DNA of 64,000 nucleotides, from assembly GCA_002270565.1 (NCBI GenBank), contig NQMI01000013.1, positions 62,001 through 126,000 of the forward strand, read 5' to 3'. Both the position numbers and the translations under genes were made by a program. This document shows positions 31,984 to 42,401 of this stretch, in pieces (within the stretch, counting starts at the first letter, position 1; each line of letters opens with the position of its first letter). This stretch comes from Stenocarpella maydis. Lineage: Eukaryota > Ascomycota > Sordariomycetes > Diaporthales > Diaporthaceae. The notes below the pieces were generated by a model that worked only from the letters and a program-made list of their open reading frames with translations, searched no databases and was not told the origin of the DNA.

Positions 31984-32038
31984 GCAAATTTTAGTAGCCA
32001 AAATAGTAGGGTAGCCGAAATGGTAGCCAGGTATGGTA
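31984..32038 (-). repeat. Right terminal inverted repeat of the pogo element
   Basis: Reverse complement of the left end with mostly C-to-T differences; see the element entry. Confidence 0.8.
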
Positions 32039-34271
32039 GTATTTGTTAACATAGTTTATCACAAAGTCTTCAAATGTTCATCATGTCACCCACTGCGTAG
32101 CACGGAAGTTTGGAGACACGGGCATACTATGACTATTGTATGTAAAGCCGCAATTGAATGACGCTCCCAATATATCTTCACTACCGCTAGTAGTGATCTG
32201 CGGTAGGTGGAAATACGAGGTTCTGTTTAATCTATGTGTTTTTTATTATTAGCTGCCTTGCCCGAAGCTGAAGTCAGTATTTAAACCTTTCTGCCTCGGG
32301 GCATATGTACTGAATCCAACCTGCCAGTCCAATTTTTTTGTTCAGAGCAAGGTATTGAGCTGCTACAAGGGGAGGGGATCGCCATGTCTGGCTGACTTAT
32401 GGCTTTCCTATTTGGATCTGCCACTATAGCTCAATTGAGCATGACTAAACCATCCTGGCGGTTTCTGCGTGTCATGGATGTTTGTTTTGCCCGGCCGTGA
32501 AAAAAGATTAGGACGATTAGACCCACCGTGCGCGCCGTGCAGACGAACCTTGGAAGGTTTGACATAAAATGCGGCATTATAGCTGCCTAGGTAAGCAGGC
32601 CATCGGCTTCCACGCCGAGATCTGCCTTGAAAACAACGGTTGGAAGGAGCCCAGCAGACTTGTACATGGCATGCACATTGACGATGGCAGGGGTTTAGCA
32701 CGGTTGTGGATAGCACGTTCAGATATGTTGAGGAATCCCGGAGTCAGCAACCCGGTTTTGAGGTGTATCAGAAGCAAAGATGATGTCTCGTCTTGTGCCT
32801 GGCTGCATACTTTCTGTGGCACAAAACACCTTAGCATCTCTTTTGGGGACAATCATGGAGGACGGGAAAGGGCTGATAGGGCGGAGTTGCTCGTCCGTCC
32901 GCATGGCGTATTCAAACCACTCGAGCACAGACCGAGCCCAAAGGCAAGAAACATGCCACAAAAATCCCTGATGTGACGGACAGGATCTTGTGTGTAGTGT
33001 ACTCCGTAGTTGTGGGACAGGCAGAGTTGTTGGCATATCCGCGCTATGGGCATATGCACGAAAGGTGTCCTGGGCACGTTGATGCAGCATCTGATGTTGA
33101 GGGGCGCATAATTGCATATGGCAAGGCCTGGTGCTCTTCGGCCCGCATGTCTTTCCTTTTCGTCTTTCCTTTTCGTCCCGGCGATGCATGCGCCGGCTAA
33201 CAATGGTTCCGCCGGTGCACAGCCTTGCGACGGCTATGGTCGATATGACAGCAGCAAGACGGGACGGAAATCAAAAGGCTCGCCTCGCCTGATCAACAAG
33301 CGGCTGCGTCATCCTTCAGGCCTGCAGACAACGGCGCGTAGATCTCAGCTATGCGCCATAGTGCAGTCTGTAGACGTGGACATGTGAAGTCTGTCGTTGC
33401 AGGGAAACGGCATTGCTAGTGTACTATAGTGGGCCGGGGAGTTTTGACTGCCGGTGCTGCCCATGCCGTGCATTGTGCATCTGCAGACGTCGACGCTGCG
33501 CTGGGGTCCCGGGGAGGAGGGTTTCCAGGACAGGGTGGGCGGACGGATGCTTGGTTGGATGGGAGCCATCATGTTGACGATGGATTCTTAGCCCCTTTGC
33601 TTTGACCATACTGCGTTGAGAAAGCGAGAGGGTAAAAAAAAAAAAAAAAANNNNNNNNNNNNNNNNNGTTTAGCTCTGAGTCTAACTTTCAAGTGACTGC
33701 CGAGCATCCAAGTTCGGACGACGGTGTTTCGGTTGCGACTGCGACGCTGTGGAGAGTGACTGACTGACAGCAGTCCTCCCCACACCAAGTCCGCGTCAGC
33801 CCCATCCAAACTTTGCCTTGGTGGTCTGCTCTGCCTACACTACTTCGTGCTGCTGCTGCTGCTCCCACATCCATCCACCCACCCACGACATTGCCCTCTC
33901 CATCCCGGACACAAGGGCTAATTAGTCTTGTTATTATTATATTATTATATTATTACTATTACTGCTATTTCTATTACTCTTTCAATTATTGCTGTTGCTG
34001 TGGCGTTCTTACTATTATTGTGCTGAACATAGGACGGGTCGCTCCATGCCCCAACCACCTTCCGACGGACAGAGGTCCCTCCTGCCACCCTCCCCACAGG
34101 ACCGACGACCAAGTCCGGGCCAGAGATCCAACAGTCCAACAGCCCAAAGGTCCAAACGTCCAGAGGTCCAGAGGCCCAGAGCCGACTGAGTCTTGGTTTC
34201 GGGGACACGGGTTTCACAGCTAAGCAGGGCGACTCGCTCGGGTTGCACTGCGCCCCTTGGTGACAGGTCGG
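32039..34271. other. Intergenic with assembly gap
   Basis: No supported gene. Short frames near 32.5-33.2 kb show no domain. It includes a poly-A run directly before an N gap, and an ATT-rich microsatellite at about 33925-33990. Confidence 0.55.
33651..33667. other. Assembly gap, 17 N
   Basis: Seventeen N follow a run of 17 A (33634-33650), so contigs were joined at a homopolymer. Distances across this point are not reliable. Confidence 0.99.
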
Positions 34272-34694
34272 ATGTCTGCTCCTGCTGCTTCGCCTTCTTC
34301 TGCCGGTGCCTCAGACGCGGCAATCCACGTCGCCATTGCAGACGAGATCGAGGTTGCCGCTGCCGCCGCCGACGACGACTACCCGGCCGACGACACTGTC
34401 AACAGGACCCCTGAGCCCCATGCCCAGCCTGACGGACCTGCAGCCGAGCACGAGGGCGAGGGCGAGGACAAGGACAAGGACAAGGAGCACCAGCACCACC
34501 AGCACCACCATCTTGAGCCTCATGAGACGCCGGAGCCAGATCCTGATCCGCAGGGGCAGCATGATGGGCACAACGCTGAGGATAGCGCCCACCATGCCTC
34601 CGCCCACGACGAGGCATTGAACCGACATGGTTCGGGCTCTGGCCAGGAAAATGATGGACTCAAGGGCCATGGTACGTTGCATTCATTTCACTAG
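34272..34694 (+). CDS. Acidic/His-rich hypothetical protein or orphan first exon
   Basis: From the ATG at 34272 the frame gives 140 residues (MSAPAASPSSAGASDAAIHV...), very rich in Asp, Glu, His, Pro and Ala, with EGEGEDKDKDKEHQHHQHHH in the middle. The start resembles the disordered N-termini of fungal LaeA-like methyltransferases, but no methyltransferase exon follows in the next 1.2 kb. A possible donor is GTACGT at about 34671, which would truncate the frame. It may be a stranded exon, a pseudogene piece, or a small disordered protein. It lies close to the assembly gap. Confidence 0.35.
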   Translation: MSAPAASPSSAGASDAAIHVAIADEIEVAAAAADDDYPADDTVNRTPEPHAQPDGPAAEHEGEGEDKDKDKEHQHHQHHHLEPHETPEPDPDPQGQHDGHNAEDSAHHASAHDEALNRHGSGSGQENDGLKGHGTLHSFH

Positions 34695-35869
34695 CCTTTT
34701 CATGTGAGTCCAGGTCTGCGCAATCGGACGACACGAGCACCTTCTGTTTCTGTGTGCGCGTCTCTATACGCTCGCTCGCCCCCTCGCTCCCCTTCTCGCC
34801 GTCTCCCCCGTCTCGCGTGTTTCGAGACCGCGAGGCTGGGTCGTCGCGCCCGTGCTAGAGCTTGCCAGGCCCGGCCCATGTCCATGCCCATGCCACGCCT
34901 TGCCTTGGACGCGATCCCACCACAAGCCATGGATCCCACGCGTCCGTCGCTCTTCTCCCCTGGCCCGGCAGCCTGTCCCTTGGGTCTCATCCTATCACGA
35001 ACTTGGCCTGCCAGACATCCCACCGAGAGCACTGCAGACTCTCACAAGGATTTCGTCCCCAATGGCGCAACCACAACATCATGCCCTGTCAACCTAAAAT
35101 AATAGGCCCGTTGGCTCTGCGAACCATGCTTTTGGGCTCCCATATGGGCTCCCATATCAGCTTCAACGGCCGGATGATCAACTGCCGTGATTGATCGGTC
35201 CACATTGGATGGACGGCGAGCACCACCGACGCCACCAGAGTCTCTTCCTGCACCTATGACCACCGTCTGCTCACTGCCCTGCGCCGACCGCCGCCCGCTT
35301 CACTCCAGGGGACATGAGCCATTGCTGTGCCAGCGGCCCAGGTCGATCGCCGGATGCCTGCGGGCCCTGCCGCCGACCGGCATTGTTACTCTTGCCCACA
35401 CGGCTCTCCCAACCCACCTTAGATGGGACCCTCTGAGTTCTTGGCACGAACTCTCATGGGCATTGCACACTGGCAGCCCGCCGCTCTTGTCCGCGTCCCA
35501 TGGTCCCATGGCCGCTGATTTCCTCTTTACCGCTTTCTCCATGCGACTGCAGCTCCCGAGTTTGCCTCGCCCCCCCCCCCCTCGTCAAAGGTTTCACAGC
35601 GACCCACAACCAGGGAAGACAAAGTAACGCCGTTATGGGCACGGTGAAGGTGCTTGCTGCCGTCTGATGTTCCCAACGCTGCATCATCTTGACTTGTATT
35701 TGTGTTTGCCTGGCCTGTGCTATGCTGCTGTGTGAGCTCTCCTGTCTGGCCTGTCCGTCTGTTTCTGTTGCAGGAGACCCCCGCCTGCCCTCGTGTGCTG
35801 CTTCCTGTTTATATACCTTGGTATCTTGCATGTGTGCCCGTCCTCGAGATCACTTGTTTAACACCAGCT
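34695..35869. other. Intergenic, C-rich leader region
   Basis: Contains C/T-rich tracts and a run of C at about 35570-35580; no supported gene. It is the likely promoter of the SDR gene. Confidence 0.5.
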
Positions 35870-37156
35870 ATGGCAGAACGAAAAGGCTCCGAGGCCGGCT
35901 CGTCGAGGCATGGCCATTCAGTCCCGCCCGCCTCCTTCCGTAAGTCTTATTTCACGCCCTATACCACCGATTGTGTGCTGACATTAACTTCCAGCAACAC
36001 ATAATTCACCCAGAACGTGGGTTCTTACACAGGCTTTATCACCACTCGCCATCAGGCTCATCAGGTTGCTGCTGACGCATGGGGACTACGTCGTGGCCTG
36101 CCTCCCACCGCACGAGATAGAGCACGAGGACCGGAGTGCCGAGTTCAGGGAGCTCATCACCGAGTGCAAGAGCAACCGTCGGGACCGAGAGGGCTGGAAA
36201 GACCGAATACGAGGCATCCGCTGTGATGGCCGCTCCATGGGGCAGTGTAGCGCGGCCATCGCCGAGGCCGTCCAGGTGTTTGGCCGAGTGGATATCTTGC
36301 TGTGCTGCAAGTTTGAATGTGTGTATCATCCTGCCAGGGCGGGTCTTGACGTGACGGAAAACGACTGCGCGCTGACCGTGACTTGACCGTGGCAGCTGTT
36401 GTTGGCACGGTCGAAGAGCTCTCGACAACAAGAGCAACGCAAACACTCGTGAGGGACCAGTTCGAGACCATTTTTTTCTCTCAGGTCAATTTCATCAAGG
36501 CTGCCCTACCCCAGCTCCGGGCCCAACACACTGGGCACATTGTCATTCTTACCAGCATCGGCGGTCACATCGGTACCCCTGGCATGGCCACACATACGGC
36601 GGCGACCTGGGCGTTGGAAGGCTTCTGTGACTCCCTGGCTTATGAAATCGCCCCTTTTAACATCAAGGTGACGATCGTGCAGCCAAACAAGGAGATACAG
36701 TGCCTGAGCAACAAGATCATCCTGGCACCGCAGCTGCCGTGGTATGACAGCGAGATCAACCCGGCACCATCCATACGCGACATGATGACCAACGTGCTCA
36801 ACACGGACCCAGAGACCGCAGTTAAGCCCTCAGACACAGAAATCCTGCACCGTTACCCAAAGCTGCCCGCCTCGGCCACGGAGAAGCTCGTCTTGGAGAC
36901 GGTGCACGCACTGACGGCCATCGGAGGCCACGAGAACCCGCCGGCAAGGCACATAGTGAGCTTTGAGGGAGCTTCTGCCGTGAAGGAAAAGCTCAAGACA
37001 GTGACAGAAGAGCTGGAGGACTTTGTTGAGGCAAGCGTGGCAGTCGATATCTTTGAGAGCCAGCTCAAGGTCGAGGCCACGGAGGGGAGAGCCCATGAGG
37101 CACCCATGCGGCCTGAAGGCGAGGGAGGGGAGGGCTTTGACTTCATGTCAACCTGA
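35870..37156 (+). CDS. Short-chain dehydrogenase/reductase-like protein, probable pseudoenzyme
   Basis: Exons 35870-35939, 35995-36318 and 36396-37156 give 384 residues in frame; introns are 55 and 77 bp with good sites. The fold is an SDR: beta1 (RTWVLTQALSPLAIRLIRLL), a DxxxR-like segment, the VDILLCC strand, then HIVILTSIGGHIGTPGM, then WALEGFCDSLAYEIAPFNIK. Key residues are absent. The glycine-rich NAD(P) motif TGxxxGxG reads TQALSPLAI, and the catalytic YxxxK reads as HTAAT. The C-terminal 180 residues (PKLPASATEKLVLETVHAL, GGHENPPARHIV, KLKTVTEELEDFVEAS) are conserved in a fungal SDR-derived family as I remember it, so the whole family may be non-catalytic. No signal peptide. Confidence 0.8.
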
Positions 37157-37985
37157 TCTGCGTGGTTGAATATATATATATATACTGCATAAACTGGTCT
37201 TGTACCCCAGATGGTACAGGAGATGGGTGATTTTCCCCGTGTGCCATAGGCGTGTTCACGTCTCTTTTGGATTGTGTTCCTGAGGAATTGGCCTCCCGAG
37301 CCAGAACAGCGCATTGTTGGCAGTGGTCGATGCTGATCTAGTCACCCTAATCCAGCGATTTACCAACAAGAGTACGATATAGAGTTCCGGGCCGCGCTGG
37401 TGTGTTTATCCCCTTGACCAGTGTTCGTGGGGTGACTAGATGACGGTTATGGAGCTGAAACGGAGTGTTGCTGTGAAGTGGGACGTTCGCATTTTGTAGA
37501 CTGCACACACGCAGCTTCAATGTCGTGCGGTACAACGGTCAAGGCCCAAAGACGCTTGGGCCAGTTCTTGGCTTTGGGCCTGCTGTTGTCTTCTTAGGCC
37601 AGGTAATCTGAGTGCACAGTGTACCTTCGGTAGGGCACCTGTATCAGTAGCGCCACCGCACATGACAACTTCATTGAGTTGCGACGCCGTTGCCCTCGCA
37701 TTGCCACCAAGTCACCAACATATACCTACTCCTCTCTCTCCCTCTCCTTGACCAAGGGCCCCACCAAGAGGCCCGCGCTCTCGAGCCCATCATAGTGCAG
37801 ATCCCTCGGTTCTCCTATCCCGCCTGCAGTGAATCAGAAGGAAACAACACATACACACACACACACACCAACCACCCTCCCCCCCGCGCAGTCCGATAGC
37901 CTGCCGACATGCGCGCCAGGCCAGACGCGACACCAACGACTGCTCCCAGATAGAGCTCCGCGGACGAAGGAATGCTTTCAGAACC
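37157..37985. promoter_or_regulatory. Intergenic, promoter of TRS120
   Basis: Includes a short (TA)n run at about 37171-37184 in the SDR 3' flank, and CT- and CA-rich tracts (37730-37875) before TRS120. No gene is seen. Confidence 0.55.
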
Positions 37986-40900
37986 ATGAGCGCAGACTCA
38001 CTGCTGCCCATCGCCCCTGCGAGGGTCAAGGCACTAACCATCCCTCTTGGCCGCATCAAGGCGGCTCGCTTCGCCTCCTTCCTCGAGAGGCTCCACGCCG
38101 AACATGTCGTCCACCTCCGCGATGTCAGCGCCGACAAGCGCCCAAACAGAAGTAGGATGCGGCGCGGCAGCCCCTGAACCCGCCGTACTCACGAGCTCAC
38201 GCTGACCCCTGCCGCCCACGCAGACATGTTCTCCCCTCTCGCCTTCCCTGACGGCGCCGTCTTCTACGAGCTGGCCCCCCACGTGCCGCCCCCGTCGCAC
38301 AGCGCATTGCTACCCTTCGATCTCTACAGGGAACCGCTCGTGGTGCTGGCCATCGCTGATGGCGCCGAGCTCGAAAATGCGGCCTTCAACAGGAGGCAAT
38401 CCGGTGCGACGACAACAATCGCCGAGAGGAACATGATGTCGTTACGACAAGGCCTACAAGACCTGAGGGACACCTATCCAAAGGCCGTGGTCCATCACGT
38501 TCTGCTGTTCGACTACATACACCCCGATGAACATTCCTTGACCCTCCCAGAGGGCATAATTCAGATACCGCCTCCTGCGCAGTCCAAAAGAACCACCATG
38601 CGGACCGTCATGTGCGACATAACGTCTCTGTTGCTGGGAGAGATGACCTCTCTGGCCAGGTCATTCGAGGCCTTGTCATATATCGAATCACCTGGGCAGG
38701 CGGCCAATGCCGCAAACGGCGTGGACCCTGCAATCGTGGAAAAGAGACGCAACTCTCAGTTTGCGCTGCCCCTAGGGCGTTCAGCCTCGGCCAGCGGCGC
38801 CCTCGACCGCAACCAGGCCCGCATGTCAATGCCGGTACCGTTCAAGGCGCCTCCAATAGGCTCATCCTCGGCCAGCTCAACCCCTGGCCGACCATCCACC
38901 CCCGTCAAGTCTAGTGGGTTGTCCAACCCGCCGATAACATTCGATGACATGCCTGCTGCACAGGATCCCGGGAGCCCAGAGGCCAAGGCACCTGGCAACG
39001 CTCAGTCGAATCGAAGCGCAAGCCAGGACAGGATATCTGTGCATGGCTTCGGGTCCGGAGGTGTGAACGAGCGTTGGCGCAACAAGGGCAGGGCCCGGGT
39101 CACAATCATCATGGCCTCGATGTACCTGCAGGCCGGCCGATGGACCGACTCACTCAAGGAAGCTGTCGACGGTGCCACCGTGTCCAAGTCGATTAACGAT
39201 CATCTTTGGCACGGTAAAGCCCTCGAGATCATTGTCGTAAGCATGATCCTGCTCAGTTTCGCTGGGGTCGAATTCCAAGTCCCGCAAATCTGCATAACCC
39301 CGCCGGAGAAGGGGGGTTCAAATGGTGTACACGAGGAGAACGTGGATCCTAATCAGCCAAAGTACCTTCGCCAGTTCCAGACGAACCTGCCCGACTTGCT
39401 GGACAGAATACTTGCTCTCTACTCTAGGATATCAGCAGAGCACCTGCCTGCGCTCCCCATGTCTGAGGCCATTATCAGGTTCTGCAGGATATTGGCGGCG
39501 CTGCACGTCGCGGACGGCAAGCTTGGCGGCCAGTCTCTGGACATGATGATCTTTGGGACCGTCCCTGACAGGCCCCTCACAACTTCTCCGAGACTGACCG
39601 TCACCCCGCCCCGGACGCTCATCGTAAACATATTAATGCGAGCGTTTCCGGGGCCTGGGTCTGAGTTGTTGACCACGCCAGATCGTGCCATGATCTTGAG
39701 CGGCATCGCGTCTGTTTTGGGTCTACTTGGGTACCAGAGAAAGAAGGCCATGGTGATACGGGAATTAATATCGGTGGTCATAGGAGGGCTGGTTGATGCA
39801 CGCACTCGTGGAGCCGCCGAGATGGGCATTCATCCGGCGGCAGGGCTTGTGTCTCTGAACCACCTGAACGGCCAGTCCAAAGGTGGCGTGCTCCAGCTCG
39901 CAGAGAGTGACATCGAATCAGGCATTGATTCGTTCCTGCAGTTGATCATGAGAACATATGGCGCAGTGGCATTCGATATACCTGGTGGTCCGGGCACCTC
40001 CTCAGATGAGGAGATGGCCAACCCGGATTCCGACGCAGCGTGCCTGAGACGGATACAAAAACAGGGTGCGGCTCGCCTGTACGGCATGCGGCCGCTCAAG
40101 CTTAACATCCTGAGGGCTTGCATCAACTTTTCCGAGGCGTTGCCCGACTTTGCGGGCGTCTTGAAATTCTCCAGCGATCTCATGCGGACAGCGGGCAGCG
40201 GTATCGCTCCTGGCCCTCGCCAAGAAGATGCGGCGCCTCGAATATCACCCGAGGAGCAAGTACGGCTCGTGACCAACATTTCCAAGACTCACAGTCTGAC
40301 GGAAAGGATAGGGTTGGGTCACATGGAAGCAGAATACTGGGATGAGTTCCTCCTCAGAGGCGTCAAACTCGACCCCATGCCAATCAGTCGCACGCCTATA
40401 GAGCACGCAAAGACTGAGCTGCCTGGCTTTTCCACGACCAGGACGTCTCAGGATGTCAACCCTTTCATACACAACCCGTTCCAGAAGCTACCCGACAAGG
40501 TTGCCATGGTCAGCAATCTGATCGCTGGAGAGCCGGCAACATTCAAACTTACATTACAAAACCCATATGACACTGAGATAGACATTGCGAGCGCCCGCCT
40601 GGCCACTGAGGGCGTCGAGTTCGAGTCCAACGTGGAAAGGGCCATGATTGGGGCTTACCGAACGCAGTCGATGCGGATCACTGGCACGCCCAAAGGCTCC
40701 GGCTCCCTGCGCATCACGGGCGCAATAATACGCGTACGGGGTTGCAGAGAGAGAAGATTTCCTATATTCTCCGAGTCTTGGTCCCCAGAGACCGAGGTCA
40801 AGGTCAAGGCCGTAGGGCTCGAGGCGCTCGACCACCACATGTCCCTGCCGGTGCCATCTTATCCTCTTCCAAAGCCGCATCAGATGGAACTGAATGTCAT

Positions 40901-42401
40901 TACACGACAACCTGTCGTGGTTGTCAAGTCGACAACACTGCCTCAGTCCTCGGTCATGATCCTGGAGGGGGAGCGACAGACGTTCTCGGTGACGCTGCAC
41001 AATCTCTCAAGCACACCGGCAGACTTCCTTCTTTTCTCCTTCCAAGATTCAACGCAAGGGCCGCTTCAAGCGGCACTAAGCAAGCGCGATGCGACACCCG
41101 CAGAACTTTACGAATACGAGCTCATCTTGGCCAAGAAGCAGGCCCTTCGGCTTTCAAAGGCGGTCGGCAAGAGATATATCGCACCTGGAGACACCGCGAC
41201 ATTCGAGTTTGAAATACTCGGCAAGCCAGGCCTGACAAATGCAGTCGTTCAAATCGATTATGCCCACTTCGGGGTGCCGCCGGAAGAAGTAGAGCAGAAA
41301 TTCTTCACACGCCAGGTATCACTTAACATGACCGTCACTGTCAATGCCAGCGTCGAGATCGCCCGGATGGACGTTCTTCCTCTCCACGGGAGCATACCAC
41401 AGCCATTATGGGCAAGGACAAGCAACAGTAGCGGGCAGAGCCATGTGCTCACCTCGGACAAGTACTGTCTGCTGCTGCTTGATCTGCGCAATGCCTGGCC
41501 CAGCAACATGATCGCACACCTTGAGGTCGAAGACGGCAGTATCATCGAGGAACACATCCTCCCCGGAAACACGAGCCGCGTGATCGTGCCAGTGAAGAGG
41601 ATATATCTCGAGGACCCACACGCATCAGTACCGGCACTTGACCCATCGCGGCAGCGCCAGTTTGTGGTCAGCACAAGCCACATCTCCCCAGACGTCGAAC
41701 GAGCCAACCGCGAGGCCTTTTGGTACCGGGAGAAGATCCTCGATACCATCAAGGGCACATGGAAGACAACCAGTAGACCTACCCGCACCGGTACGATCGA
41801 GCTTCGCAGCATGCGCCTCACACCGCGGATGATCGAGGCAGTAAAGGTGGACGAGATCGGCATTGAGGTGTCGGTAGAAGATCCCTCGTCCTCGACGACA
41901 CTTGCGTCGGACGCGACCAGGACCAAGGCCCAGCGCATCTCCAGGAACACGGTGTGCATCGACGAATTTGTCCAGATCCGGGTGCACATCACCAACCGCA
42001 CCGAGGTGCCCATATACCCCACTCTCCGGCTCATGCCGGCACTGTGCCACAGGCCGCTGAACGTCGCGCTAGACTACACGCGCAAGTTCGGCTGGAACGG
42101 CACGCTGCAGCAGTTCCTCCCCGTGCTCCAGGGCAAGCAGAGCACGGACGTGGTCGTGGGCATGACGGCGCTGTGCCGGGGCGAGTTCGAGATCACGGCC
42201 AGCGTGGAGGAGACGCAGATCTGGAGGCCCACCACCGACGAGGAGAGGCGGCGCGAATCCGCACGTGGGAGCCGCCTCGGCGCCGACGGGCGGCCTAGGT
42301 CGGCCACGCAGGAGCTCCATGACCTGGTCCTTGGGGCGCGCGAGAGGAGGATCTGGCACTCCAGGCAGCCATGCCACGTCGTCGTCAGGGACCCGGAGTA
42401 G
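37986..42401 (+). CDS. TRS120: Trs120/HypA, TRAPP II complex subunit
   Basis: Exon 1 (37986-38151) is joined by a 72-bp intron to exon 2 (38224-42401), giving 1447 residues. Trs120 (TRAPPC9; HypA in Aspergillus) is a TRAPP II subunit that activates Rab GTPases at the late Golgi and is needed for hyphal growth and secretion. The N-terminus (LPIAPARVKALTIPLGRIKA; then MFSPLAFPDGAVFYELAPHV) and the following block LPFDLYREPLVVLAIADG are typical. A Ser/Pro-rich insert (about 215-310) separates the N-terminal alpha-solenoid from the C-terminal beta-rich half, which has repeated immunoglobulin-like segments (GEPATFKLTLQNPYDTEIDI; GERQTFSVTLHNLSSTPADF; VQIRVHITNRTEVPIYP). The start is the ATG 55 codons before the intron; the continuous reading frame and length support the full gene. 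Confidence 0.92.

Larger units (their letters stand above)
29842..32038 (+). mobile_element. Fot1/pogo-type DNA transposon, complete but RIP-decayed
   Basis: A 2197-bp element bounded by TA and by terminal inverted repeats of about 50 bp. The left end reads TACCATACCCGGCCACCATT, and the right end, reverse-complemented, reads TACCATACCTGGCTACCATT. Inside is a full-length but stop-ridden pogo-class transposase. TA target duplication and the transposase type agree with the Tc1/mariner superfamily, pogo/Fot1 branch. Most differences between the two ends are C-to-T on the right arm, many at CpA. Confidence 0.85.

Noticed and set aside
32569..32976. 135-codon plus-strand frame
   Set aside because: No domain, no splice context, and overlapping frames of similar length on the other strand.
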